A DNA stretch of 64,000 bases from Devosia salina (GTDB lineage Bacteria; Pseudomonadota; Alphaproteobacteria; Rhizobiales; Devosiaceae). Positions 15,333-23,609 of this stretch are shown here, piece by piece. The translations under genes and the position numbers were made by a program. Each line of letters begins with the position of its first letter. The first letter of the stretch is position 1. The DNA lies in assembly GCF_019504385.1 (NCBI RefSeq), contig NZ_CP080590.1:2150001-2214000 (forward strand). The letters are read 5' to 3'. The notes under the pieces were generated by a model. That model did no database searches, was not told the DNA's origin, and saw only the letters and a list, made by a program, of their open reading frames with translations.

Positions 15333-16244
15333 TTACTTTAGCCAAACCTCGACTTCCGGAACCACGCGGGACAACTCCATGACTGTCGGCTTGAGCTCTC
15401 GCCACAGACTTTCTCTAAATTCACCACTCATGGGTGCGCGCGTAGCCGGAACGTTCAACCAACGCTTCAGCTTCTCCACCGGGGCATATCTGCCGCGTCG
15501 TAGGTACGTGCGAACCTTTTCTATGGCTGGAGCAATCAATTCAGGCGGCTCGAGAACTAGGTGTGCAAGCGCCGGAAATCGATGCGCGTGAGATGCATTC
15601 TGCCGCTCAAAGTCCGAACGACCATCCGAAGGCAAGTTGAGAAATGCGAGTACCCGCTCATATGCTGAAGACATGTTTACCACCATCTCTTCCTGTAGGA
15701 TAATAAGCCGCCTATCCTCCGGCACTAATTCAAAAAACCTAGTCACCTGAGGAAAAAAATCGACTACCTCTTTGTAAATCAAGAACTTTGGCTCAAAACA
15801 ACCATTAGGTATGCTACGACCAGCTTTTCGAGCATCTTGAAGCTCCCACGCTTCCTCAAAATCATTTACATCCTCATTATGAGCAAATAACTGCTCCATA
15901 TGAAATGCGTGTGCAACATCAACCGGATTTCGAAGCAATGCGATGAATTTTGCGTCAGGATTTAATTTAAGAGCATTTTTAATCGCGCATTCTGACATCA
16001 AGTAATTAGTCGATGCGTCAATAATTACTTTATGAATTTCAGGGTCGGCGCCACTGTATAGTTTAAGATAATCATCCATTTCGCCAAGCCCGTGCCGTTG
16101 AAGTAGCGCAGGAAAATCGGACGCCAAAAAGAAAGGTTCTTTCGGGTAGCTCAGGAACACATCATCTCGTTCAGACAGATAGTGCGCAAGCGCTGTTGTC
16201 CCGCACTTCGGCGCGCCAATAATAAAGGTGTTGGGCTTGGTCAT
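15333..16244 (-). CDS. PAPS-dependent sulfotransferase
   Basis: A 303-residue cytoplasmic sulfotransferase. Residues 5-19 hold the 5'-phosphosulfate loop FIIGAPKCGTTAL; residues 98-120 hold the 3'-phosphate segment KFIALLRNPVDVAHAFHMEQ. In the latter, the Ser usually found in RNPV...S is Ala/Phe-like here, worth noting. The central YPKEPFF and IIDASTNYL segments resemble heparan/carbohydrate sulfotransferases (KEPxxF). It sits between the flippase (ATGA overlap) and the polymerase, and the same operon encodes PAPS synthesis and PAP removal, so its acceptor is most likely a sugar of the polysaccharide repeat or lipid-linked oligosaccharide. Locally AT-rich. Confidence 0.88.
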   Translation of the reverse strand: MTKPNTFIIGAPKCGTTALAHYLSERDDVFLSYPKEPFFLASDFPALLQRHGLGEMDDYLKLYSGADPEIHKVIIDASTNYLMSECAIKNALKLNPDAKFIALLRNPVDVAHAFHMEQLFAHNEDVNDFEEAWELQDARKAGRSIPNGCFEPKFLIYKEVVDFFPQVTRFFELVPEDRRLIILQEEMVVNMSSAYERVLAFLNLPSDGRSDFERQNASHAHRFPALAHLVLEPPELIAPAIEKVRTYLRRGRYAPVEKLKRWLNVPATRAPMSGEFRESLWRELKPTVMELSRVVPEVEVWLK

Positions 16245-17590
16245 CTTGCTCGCAATGAAAAAATCGTGGGGTCGAGGTTGAGTTTGGTGAGGGCTAGGTG
16301 GCGTGCCCAGAGGTTCCAGGCGACCAGGCCGAAAAGGGTTCCTATTGCAGCGCCGGTTGTCCCAATCGTTGGAATGAGCACCAGCTGTATCGCCAGGGTG
16401 AACCCATAGGTCACCAGCATGATCTGTGCATATGCTCGCTGATGTCCTGTCATCTGCAACAAATAGCCTGTCGGCCCACAGACTGCATTGAAGCCAAACG
16501 CGGCCGACAGGAGGATGAGCGGGACATAAGCTTCAGAGAAACCGGCCCCGAAGGTTTCAAGCAACGGCACACCGGTGACGACAATCAATCCGAAAGCCAG
16601 GAGCGTTGGCACGGTGACACCGATTGCGATCATCCGAAGGACCTGCTGCATCCGAGCATGCTCATCGGAATGGAACAGGCGCGATATGATGGGAGCGGCA
16701 ACCATATTGGCGGCAATGAGCATCAGGCCGAGCACGTTTGCGACCCGGGTGGCAGCAAAGTACGGGCCGACTTCTTCAGGCGAGATGAACATGCCCAGCA
16801 GGACGACATCGACATACTGGCTGAAGGCAAAGAGAACCGACGCACCCCACATGGGTAGCGCCGTGCGCAGCAGCTCAAGGCCATCTTTCGCCGTCAGGAC
16901 GCTCCGCACCGGCGCACCTGCACCACCGAGCATTCGGCCCAGTTGCAGCAAGACCAACCCCATCAAAACCGCCGCCGCGAACAGGAAGACACCACCCGCA
17001 GACAAACTCATGGCCGCGCCGATCGCATAGATCGCCAAGGCAATAAAACCAGCTCGCCAGATGATGTCTTTCGCCGCCAAAGCCCGAACCACACTGCCCT
17101 GCGCCCGAAGCGCACTCGCAACATATTCAGACAAGGTCAGCGGAACGATCAGCAAGGCCGCAGCGTAGAGATAGTCAAGCCCAGCCACGCCCGACCACCC
17201 TAGTACTGGAATAGCTAGACCCAGTGCCACTGCCATGCCAACGGCCGCGATCGCGGACCAAAGCAATCCGAAAACTAGGACGGCGACTGCCTTGTCTGGA
17301 GATTTTTTTGCTGTGAACTCCGGCCACCAACGCAAAATGCCGGTATGTAGGCCCAGGCTGGCAATGACGCTGAGGAACATGGCCAGCGAAAAGCCAAACC
17401 CAAACCGGCCATATTCTTCCGCGCTCATGGCACGGGCCAGCATCAGGACCATCAGGAACGACAGTCCTGCCGCGCCGATTTTGATGATAAGCGCCGTCAA
17501 CCCGCCATGGGCGAGTTTGGCCAGAAGCTCATCGCCCGCCAGCGTCGCCAGCCTGGCCCGCGCCCGCGCAATGGCAACCGCTGGGCTCAT
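16241..17590 (-). CDS. polysaccharide flippase, Wzx/MATE-like
   Basis: A 449-residue membrane protein with about 12-14 transmembrane helices of the polysaccharide biosynthesis (MOP/PST) type. It begins MSPAVAIARARARLATLAGD and has the family's MSAEEYGRFGFGFSLAMFLS and LRTALPMWGASVLFAFSQYVD segments. It is expected to move the undecaprenyl-linked repeat unit across the inner membrane. ATGAG overlaps join it to the upstream glycosyltransferase (17587-17590) and the downstream sulfotransferase (16241-16244), implying coupled translation. Confidence 0.88.
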   Translation of the reverse strand: MSPAVAIARARARLATLAGDELLAKLAHGGLTALIIKIGAAGLSFLMVLMLARAMSAEEYGRFGFGFSLAMFLSVIASLGLHTGILRWWPEFTAKKSPDKAVAVLVFGLLWSAIAAVGMAVALGLAIPVLGWSGVAGLDYLYAAALLIVPLTLSEYVASALRAQGSVVRALAAKDIIWRAGFIALAIYAIGAAMSLSAGGVFLFAAAVLMGLVLLQLGRMLGGAGAPVRSVLTAKDGLELLRTALPMWGASVLFAFSQYVDVVLLGMFISPEEVGPYFAATRVANVLGLMLIAANMVAAPIISRLFHSDEHARMQQVLRMIAIGVTVPTLLAFGLIVVTGVPLLETFGAGFSEAYVPLILLSAAFGFNAVCGPTGYLLQMTGHQRAYAQIMLVTYGFTLAIQLVLIPTIGTTGAAIGTLFGLVAWNLWARHLALTKLNLDPTIFSLRAR

Positions 17591-18723
17591 TGGGCGGCCT
17601 CGACCAGGCGCTCGGCCATTTCGGGCTCGATGCCATATTGCGCGAACACATCGCACATATCGGACAGGAAATTGGCCTCGCTGAAGCGTATGGTATGGGC
17701 CGCAATCGTGTGCGGATCGGCCTGCAATAGTCCGGACCGCTCGAAACGCCCGATGGCATCGATCAGCCCGCCCACGCTCTGCTCGTCGAACAGCAGTCCG
17801 GAAATGCCGTCGCGCACTGTCTCGGTGGCGCCCCCGCGATTATAGGCAATCACCGGACGGCCCGAGGCCATCACCTCGACCGGCACGATGCCGAAATCTT
17901 CCTCGCCCGGAAAGACCAGTGCCTTGCAGCGGGCCATATGGCTCTTGAGCACGGCAAAAGGCACCTTGCCCAGGAAGGTGACATTGTCATTGGCCTTGGC
18001 CGCCAGTGCCTGGCGCGTATTCTCCGGCCCACCGATCACCACCAGCTTCTTGCCCAGCTTGTTGAAGGCATCAACGACGATGTCAGGCCGCTTATAGCTG
18101 ACCAGCTCGCCGGCCCAGAGATAGAAATCCTCGCGCTCGGATAACGGCGCCGGCGAAAAATCCTCCACTGCCACTGGCGGATAGATCACCCTGGCCTCGC
18201 GCCGCCAATATTTGTTGATGCGCTTTTCGACATGGGACGAGTTGGCTATGAACTGGTCGACACGCGCCGCCGTGGTCACGTCCCATTGCCTGAGACCAGG
18301 GGCCAGCAGCGGCATGGTCAGCTTGGCCAGCCGCCCTGCTCCGGCCTTATAGACATGATACTGATCCCACAGATAACGCATCGGCGAGTGGCAATAGCAG
18401 ATATGCGGTGCATCGGGCGGCGCAATGACACCCTTGGCCGGCCCGGCCTCGCTGGAAATCACCAGGTCATAACCCGATAGGTCCAGGCTTTCGAGCGCAT
18501 AGGGCATGAAAGGCAAATAGCTGCGATAACGCTTCAATGCGCCCGGCAGCTTCGAAATGCCGGTCGTCTGCACCTTGTGGCGTCGAATGGTCTCGCTGAC
18601 CCCATCCGGATTATAGACATGGGTGAAGATGTCAGCTTGGGGGAAAAGCTTGCACAGCGATTCAAGGACCTTTTCGCCCCCGCGCATGTGCAGCAACCAG
18701 TAGTGGACAATTGCAACTCTCAA
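17587..18723 (-). CDS. glycosyltransferase family 4 (WbaZ-like)
   Basis: A 378-residue GT4 protein: N-terminus MRVAIVHYWLLHMRGGEKVL, typical of WbaZ-type mannosyl/rhamnosyl transferases with the RGGEK loop; then ICYCHSPMRYLWDQYHVYKA, FIANSSHVEKRINKYW, VIYPPVAVEDF, LWAGELVSYKRPDIVVDAFN and the PGEEDFGIVPVEVMASGRPV donor site. The sugar donor is unknown; a phosphohexomutase that could help supply GDP-mannose lies elsewhere in the window. It starts 58 bases after the epimerase gene in the operon. Confidence 0.88.
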   Translation of the reverse strand: MRVAIVHYWLLHMRGGEKVLESLCKLFPQADIFTHVYNPDGVSETIRRHKVQTTGISKLPGALKRYRSYLPFMPYALESLDLSGYDLVISSEAGPAKGVIAPPDAPHICYCHSPMRYLWDQYHVYKAGAGRLAKLTMPLLAPGLRQWDVTTAARVDQFIANSSHVEKRINKYWRREARVIYPPVAVEDFSPAPLSEREDFYLWAGELVSYKRPDIVVDAFNKLGKKLVVIGGPENTRQALAAKANDNVTFLGKVPFAVLKSHMARCKALVFPGEEDFGIVPVEVMASGRPVIAYNRGGATETVRDGISGLLFDEQSVGGLIDAIGRFERSGLLQADPHTIAAHTIRFSEANFLSDMCDVFAQYGIEPEMAERLVEAAQ

Positions 18724-18781
18724 AGCACCATCTCTCTAAACTGGCCCCAGACGATTAACACCAGGCAAACGGATTCGGAAA

Positions 18782-19762
18782 TCACTTGAAAACTTCGCCG
18801 CCACTCATTTCGCGCCAATGGCGCAGTGATTTTGGCAGATCATAATTGTATTGGAAGCCAAGTTCCACCAGTTTTGCCGGAAGAATATTGGTAGACCGGT
18901 AAAGCTTTCGAATTCGTGCCCGGTTTATCGAACTGCGAAGACCGAGAAGATTGAGCACTTCAAAGCCGAAGCCGCCCAGCATCATGAACGAAATGGGCAC
19001 AACCCGATCAGCTTTGCTGTAGCCAGCCACTGAGGAAAAAGCGTCACAAATTGCTTCCGATGTGAACCGCTCGACATGGGCGAAATTGTAGGTCAGGTGC
19101 GTCTGGTCGCAATCCAGCGCAAAGCGGAACGATCGCACCAGATCCTCGACATAGCCGCAGGCCTTGATGGTGTCCTTGCGCCCCGGGAAGAGGAAGCGAC
19201 CCTTGGCCATCAGGTGAGCGAGGCGGGTGAAATTACCCCTCTCGGTATAGCCGTAGATCACCGCCGGCCGCACCACAACCAGCCGCCGCTGCTCCGGGTT
19301 TTCATTGACCCATTGCGCATGGATTTCTTCAGCGCACAGCTTGGATCGCCCATAGGCAGAATCCGGCATCAGCGCCGAGTTCTCGTCCTTTGGTTCCTCA
19401 CTGGCGCCATATACGGAAATCGAACTTGTGAAGACAATTCTGTTGCAACCCACGCGCCGTGCAAAATCGGCGCAATGCGTGGCCCCAAGGACATTGGTCC
19501 AGTAATACTCCCAGTCCCGGTGACCGGGCGTGGTATGCACAGCCGCCAGGTTGTAGATTTCTGTGGCATTGGGACACACATCCACCGCGATCGGCTTGGT
19601 CACATCGACGCGCTTGTAGTCGACGCCCTCAACCACGAAGCGCGGTTCCTGGATGTCACCACTAACCACCGTCTCATACTCGCCACTGGCTACGAGGGCC
19701 TTGAGCAAATGCGAGCCGATAAATCCCGCACCACCAAAAACGACAGCGTACTTGCTAGCCAT
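18782..19762 (-). CDS. NAD-dependent epimerase/dehydratase (extended SDR)
   Basis: A 326-residue nucleotide-sugar SDR. It has the Rossmann motif VVFGGAGFIGSHLL at residues 7-20, NLAAVHTTPGHRDWEYY, the catalytic Ser/Thr in FTSSISVYG and the YGRSK Tyr-Lys pair. The C-terminal part (NILPAKLVELGFQYNYDLPK) resembles substrate-domain ends of dTDP/GDP-sugar or UDP-glucuronate-type epimerases. The exact nucleotide sugar cannot be read. Its start overlaps the end of cysNC by 8 bases, so sulfate activation and sugar conversion are translated from one message. Confidence 0.85.
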   Translation of the reverse strand: MASKYAVVFGGAGFIGSHLLKALVASGEYETVVSGDIQEPRFVVEGVDYKRVDVTKPIAVDVCPNATEIYNLAAVHTTPGHRDWEYYWTNVLGATHCADFARRVGCNRIVFTSSISVYGASEEPKDENSALMPDSAYGRSKLCAEEIHAQWVNENPEQRRLVVVRPAVIYGYTERGNFTRLAHLMAKGRFLFPGRKDTIKACGYVEDLVRSFRFALDCDQTHLTYNFAHVERFTSEAICDAFSSVAGYSKADRVVPISFMMLGGFGFEVLNLLGLRSSINRARIRKLYRSTNILPAKLVELGFQYNYDLPKSLRHWREMSGGEVFK

Positions 19763-21653
19763 TCAAGCCTCCAGAGAGCAGTGCGTGAAGTTCTGCGGCC
19801 ATTTGCTCGGGGGTGTTTATCGCCCCATGAAGGACGAGTTCGGCGTTTTGGGGCGCTTCGAACGGGCTGTCGATACCGGTGAAGTTCTTGATCTCGCCGG
19901 CACGAGCGCGCTTGTAGAGTCCCTTTGGGTCGCGCGCTTCGCACACTTCGAGCGGGGTATCGACATAGACCTCGGTGAAGTCGATGTCGCCGGCGATCTC
20001 GCGGGCCAGGCGCCGTTCCTTTTCGAAGGGCGAGATGAACGAGACCAGCACGATCAGGCCGGCATCGGCCATGAGCCGGGCAACCTCGGCCACGCGCCGG
20101 ATGTTTTCGACCCGCGCCGCCTCGGTAAAGCCAAGGTCCTTGTTGAGGCCATGGCGGACATTGTCGCCATCCAGGATATAGGCATGGCGACCCTCGGCGG
20201 TCAGCCGCTTTTCAAGCAGATTGGCGATCGAGGACTTGCCCGACCCCGATAGGCCGGTGAACCAGACGATGCGCGGGGTCTGCCCCTTCATCCGGGCCCG
20301 CACCTCCCGGTTCACGTCGAAGGACTGGTAGGTCAGGTTCTGCGCGCGCCGCAGGCCATATTCGATAGTGCCCGCCGCCAGCGTGGCATTGGAGATCCGA
20401 TCCACCAGAATGAACCCGCCGGTTAGCGCATTGGTGGCGTAGGGGTCAAAGGCGATCGGCTTGTCGGTGGCGATGGTGACCGTGGCCACTTCATTGAGGT
20501 CGATCTTGGTCGCGGCCGTATGTTCGAGCGTGTTCACATTGGTGCGGAACTTGAGGTCGGTAATGGCCGCCGGCACCGTCTGCGAGCCGATCTTGAGCAG
20601 GTAGGAACGCCCGGGAAAGGCGGCCTCCTCGTTCATCCAGATCAGCCGTGCCTGAACCTGGTTGGAGTATTCGGGCGTTTCGCCGGGATGGCTCAACACG
20701 TCGCCGCGGGAGATGTCGACCTCGCGATCGAGCACCAGCGTCACCGCCTGCCCCGCAACGGCGCGGTTGAGCTCACCATCCATGGTCACGATGCGGCTCA
20801 CGACCGCCGGCTTGCGCGAGGAAGCGATCAGCACCTCGTCACCCACCGAGACCGCACCAGACGCCACCGTGCCCGAAAAGCCCCGGAAATCGAGATTGGG
20901 CCGGTTCACCCACTGCACCGGGAACCGGAAGGTCTGCGCCGTACGATCTTCCGAGACATCGATGGTCTCGAGATAGGGCACAAGCGCTTCGCCACGGTAC
21001 CAGGGCGTGTTGGGGCTCTGTTTGAGGATATTATCCCCGCGCAGGGCCGAGACCGGCACTGCGTGCAGGCTCTTGAACCCGAGCGGTTCGGCAAAGGCGC
21101 GGTATTCGGCCACGATCCGATCGAAAGTGGCCTGCTCATAATCGACCAGGTCGATCTTGTTGACCACCAGGACCACATGCTTCACCCCGATCAGCGACAG
21201 AATGAAGCTGTGGCGGCGGGTCTGGGTCAGCACGCCCTTGCGGGCATCGATCAGCACCAGTGCCAGTTCGGCATTAGAGGCCCCGGTTGCCATATTGCGG
21301 GTGTATTGCTCGTGGCCCGGCGTGTCGGCCACGATGAATTTGCGCTTGTCGGTCGAAAAGAACCGATAGGCGACGTCAATGGTGATGCCCTGCTCGCGCT
21401 CGGCCACCAGCCCGTCCACGAGAAGCGAGAAATCGATCCCCTCCTCGCCCACGGTGCGGTTGTGGCTTTCCTTTTTAAGGCTCGCCAGCTGGTCGTCGAG
21501 AATGAGCTGGCTGTCATAGAGCAGACGGCCGATCAGGGTGGACTTGCCGTCATCGACACTGCCGCAGGTGAGAAAGCGCAGAAGCGACTTGTCCGTCTGC
21601 TGGGCCAGCCAGAGATCGAGGTCGGTATTGGCGGTGGCCATGGCAACGCTCAT
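19755..21653 (-). CDS. cysNC: sulfate adenylyltransferase large subunit / APS kinase fusion
   Basis: A 632-residue bifunctional enzyme. Residues 1-430 are the GTPase subunit of ATP sulfurylase: GSVDDGKSTLIGRLLYDS, DTPGHEQYTRNMATGAS and NKIDLVDY. Residues about 455-632 are adenylylsulfate kinase: WFTGLSGSGKSSIANLLEKR, DGDNVRHGLNKDLGF, FISPFEKER and the IDSPFEAPQNAEL ending. With CysD it turns sulfate into APS and then PAPS, the donor for the sulfotransferase in the same operon. The fused form is typical of alphaproteobacteria such as the nodPQ/cysNC genes. It begins one base after cysD ends. Confidence 0.97.
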   Translation of the reverse strand: MSVAMATANTDLDLWLAQQTDKSLLRFLTCGSVDDGKSTLIGRLLYDSQLILDDQLASLKKESHNRTVGEEGIDFSLLVDGLVAEREQGITIDVAYRFFSTDKRKFIVADTPGHEQYTRNMATGASNAELALVLIDARKGVLTQTRRHSFILSLIGVKHVVLVVNKIDLVDYEQATFDRIVAEYRAFAEPLGFKSLHAVPVSALRGDNILKQSPNTPWYRGEALVPYLETIDVSEDRTAQTFRFPVQWVNRPNLDFRGFSGTVASGAVSVGDEVLIASSRKPAVVSRIVTMDGELNRAVAGQAVTLVLDREVDISRGDVLSHPGETPEYSNQVQARLIWMNEEAAFPGRSYLLKIGSQTVPAAITDLKFRTNVNTLEHTAATKIDLNEVATVTIATDKPIAFDPYATNALTGGFILVDRISNATLAAGTIEYGLRRAQNLTYQSFDVNREVRARMKGQTPRIVWFTGLSGSGKSSIANLLEKRLTAEGRHAYILDGDNVRHGLNKDLGFTEAARVENIRRVAEVARLMADAGLIVLVSFISPFEKERRLAREIAGDIDFTEVYVDTPLEVCEARDPKGLYKRARAGEIKNFTGIDSPFEAPQNAELVLHGAINTPEQMAAELHALLSGGLNG

Positions 21654-21654
21654 C

Positions 21655-22563
21655 CTAGAAATACCCTTCCTGCTTCTTCTTTTCCATCGAGCCCACGCTG
21701 TCGCTGTCGATCAGCCGGCCTTCGCGCTCCGAGGTACGGCTGGCCTGCATCTCCATGATGATCGAGGGAAGGTCCGAAGCTTCCGAGCGGATGGCGCCGG
21801 TCAGCGGATAGCAGCCAAGGGTGCGGAACCGCACCATCTCCTCGCGCGGCGTCTCGCCCGGGTTGAGCGGCAGGCGCTCGTCATCGACCATGATCAACGT
21901 ACCCGAGCGCTCCACCACCGGACGCGGCCGGGCGAAGTAGAGCGGAACGATGGGGATCTGCTCGGAATAGATGTAGGTCCACACATCCAGTTCGGTCCAG
22001 TTCGAGATCGGGAACACCCGCATGCTCTCGCCAGGGTTGAGCCGCGTGTTGAAGGTCCGCCAGAGCTCGGGTCGCTGGTTCTTGGGATCCCAGGCGTGGC
22101 TGGCATTGCGGTGGGAAAACACCCGCTCCTTGGCGCGCGACTTCTCCTCGTCCCGACGCGCACCACCGATGGCGGCGTCATACTTGCCGGCATTGAGGGC
22201 CTGGCGCAGGGCCTGGGTCTTCATGATGTCGGTGTACCGGGACGAACCGTGGTCGAACGGATTGATGCCGTCGCGCACCCCGTCCTGATTGGTGTGGCGG
22301 ATGAGATCGAAACCATACTCTTCGGCCGTCCGGTCCCGAAACGCGATCATCTCTCGGAACTTGAAGGTCGTGTCCACATGCAGCAGCGGGAACGGGATCT
22401 TGCTCGGATAGAAGGCCTTGCGCGCCAGATGCAGCAGCACGCTCGAATCCTTGCCGATCGAGTACATCATCACCGGCCGCTCAAAACTGGCCGCTACTTC
22501 GCGCAAAATCTCGATGCTCTCGGCCTCGAGGGTCTGCAAATGCGTCAGAGTTGAACCGGACAA
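21655..22563 (-). CDS. cysD: sulfate adenylyltransferase small subunit
   Basis: A 302-residue PAPS-reductase-fold enzyme, full family length. It shows the PP-loop MYSIGKDSSVLLHLARKAF, VDTTFKFREMIAFRDR, DGVRDGINPFDHGSSRYTDI and IGGARRDEEKSRAKER, ending in GSMEKKKQEGYF as most CysD do. It forms the ATP sulfurylase with CysN. Starts 15 bases after cysQ and is followed at one base by cysNC. Confidence 0.97.
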   Translation of the reverse strand: MSGSTLTHLQTLEAESIEILREVAASFERPVMMYSIGKDSSVLLHLARKAFYPSKIPFPLLHVDTTFKFREMIAFRDRTAEEYGFDLIRHTNQDGVRDGINPFDHGSSRYTDIMKTQALRQALNAGKYDAAIGGARRDEEKSRAKERVFSHRNASHAWDPKNQRPELWRTFNTRLNPGESMRVFPISNWTELDVWTYIYSEQIPIVPLYFARPRPVVERSGTLIMVDDERLPLNPGETPREEMVRFRTLGCYPLTGAIRSEASDLPSIIMEMQASRTSEREGRLIDSDSVGSMEKKKQEGYF

Positions 22564-22578
22564 AGTGCCTCCAAAAAA

Positions 22579-23427
22579 TCAAACGGCATCAGCCATTTGG
22601 CAAAACCGAGTATCGCCATAAGCAATAAAAAAGGGATTGGCAAAGTCTACGTCTCCTACTTGCTGTCGCTTGCCGTAGACAAGCAGGCCGCCATCGAGAC
22701 GTTCGACCCTGCCCCCGGCCGCCCTCAGAACTGCATCACCCGCGGCGGTGTCCCATTCCATGGTACGGCCAAGCCGCGGGTAGACATCGGCTTCACCCGA
22801 AGCCACCAGGCAGAATTTCAGCGATGAACCTGCCGAGACATAGTCCCTGATCGGCAGCCGAGAGAGGCGCTCATCGCCTTCGCCACTCCCATGTGAGCGA
22901 CTACCCACCGCCCTGAGCCCACTCGACGCCTCGCGTACACCGATCTGATGTGCCTCACTGATGCAACCATCAACCACCTTAGCGTAGAAGCTCCCCTGCC
23001 CCTTCGCGCCCCACCAGAGCTTGCCGAGGGCTGGAGCATAAACCACGCCCATCACAGGCTCGCCGGCAACCACCACGGCAATGTTGACCGTGAACTCGCC
23101 GTTCTTCGACACGAATTCTTTGCTGCCATCCAATGGATCAACAAGGAAAAAGGTGTTCTCGATAGCGGGAGTGTCGCCAGCCGAGACAGCTTCCTCGGCA
23201 ACTACAGGAATGCCCGGATACATCTCGTGCAAAGCCCGAAGAATTATTGCTTCAGCGGCAGTATCCGCGATGGTAACTGGAGATTGGTCAGCTTTGATCT
23301 CGACGTCAAAATCTGTGGCATATACGCGCAAGATTTCCTGACCTGCCAACAACGCTACGTCACAAAGCGATCTAACCTCTACCAACCCTGCCCCCTTTAC
23401 TACGACGAATCCCAAATACATCAGCAC
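22579..23427 (-). CDS. cysQ: 3'(2'),5'-bisphosphate nucleotidase
   Basis: A 282-codon inositol-monophosphatase-fold enzyme that hydrolyses PAP, the by-product of sulfotransfer, to AMP. It has SPVTIADTAAEAIIL, VVAEEAVSAGD, the metal-binding FLVDPLDGSKEFV and the closing MEWDTAAGDAVLRAAGG. The GTG at 23425-23427 is the longest plausible start; a TTG about 42 bases downstream, after AAAGGGGGCAGGG, would give the family-typical N-terminus VEVRSLCDVALLAGQEI. First of the tight cysQ-cysD-cysNC run, which supports a role in supporting sulfation rather than only cysteine synthesis. Confidence 0.94.
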   Translation of the reverse strand: MLMYLGFVVVKGAGLVEVRSLCDVALLAGQEILRVYATDFDVEIKADQSPVTIADTAAEAIILRALHEMYPGIPVVAEEAVSAGDTPAIENTFFLVDPLDGSKEFVSKNGEFTVNIAVVVAGEPVMGVVYAPALGKLWWGAKGQGSFYAKVVDGCISEAHQIGVREASSGLRAVGSRSHGSGEGDERLSRLPIRDYVSAGSSLKFCLVASGEADVYPRLGRTMEWDTAAGDAVLRAAGGRVERLDGGLLVYGKRQQVGDVDFANPFFIAYGDTRFCQMADAV

Positions 23428-23609
23428 CGCGACCAGGGCCAGCTGATAGTGAACAAATGGTTATCGTCCCTTCAGGCCAAGAAAAACCCTTTGATGGCCA
23501 ATTGCCATGGCCAAGATCACATGAGCCTCATGCGTGGCACTCATTGCTCCAGCACCGGTACGCCAAAGAACAAATCCGACGACCGAGCAAGAATCGGTTT
23601 GGGGAGAAG

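Noticed and set aside
20520..22554. Long plus-strand open frames over cysNC and cysD
   Set aside because: High GC leaves the antisense frame open. cysNC and cysD motifs lie on the minus strand, so these are shadows.
19755..22563. Nodulation genes nodPQ
   Set aside because: cysD/cysNC are homologous to nodPQ, but there is no nod box or nodABC; the context is a polysaccharide operon.
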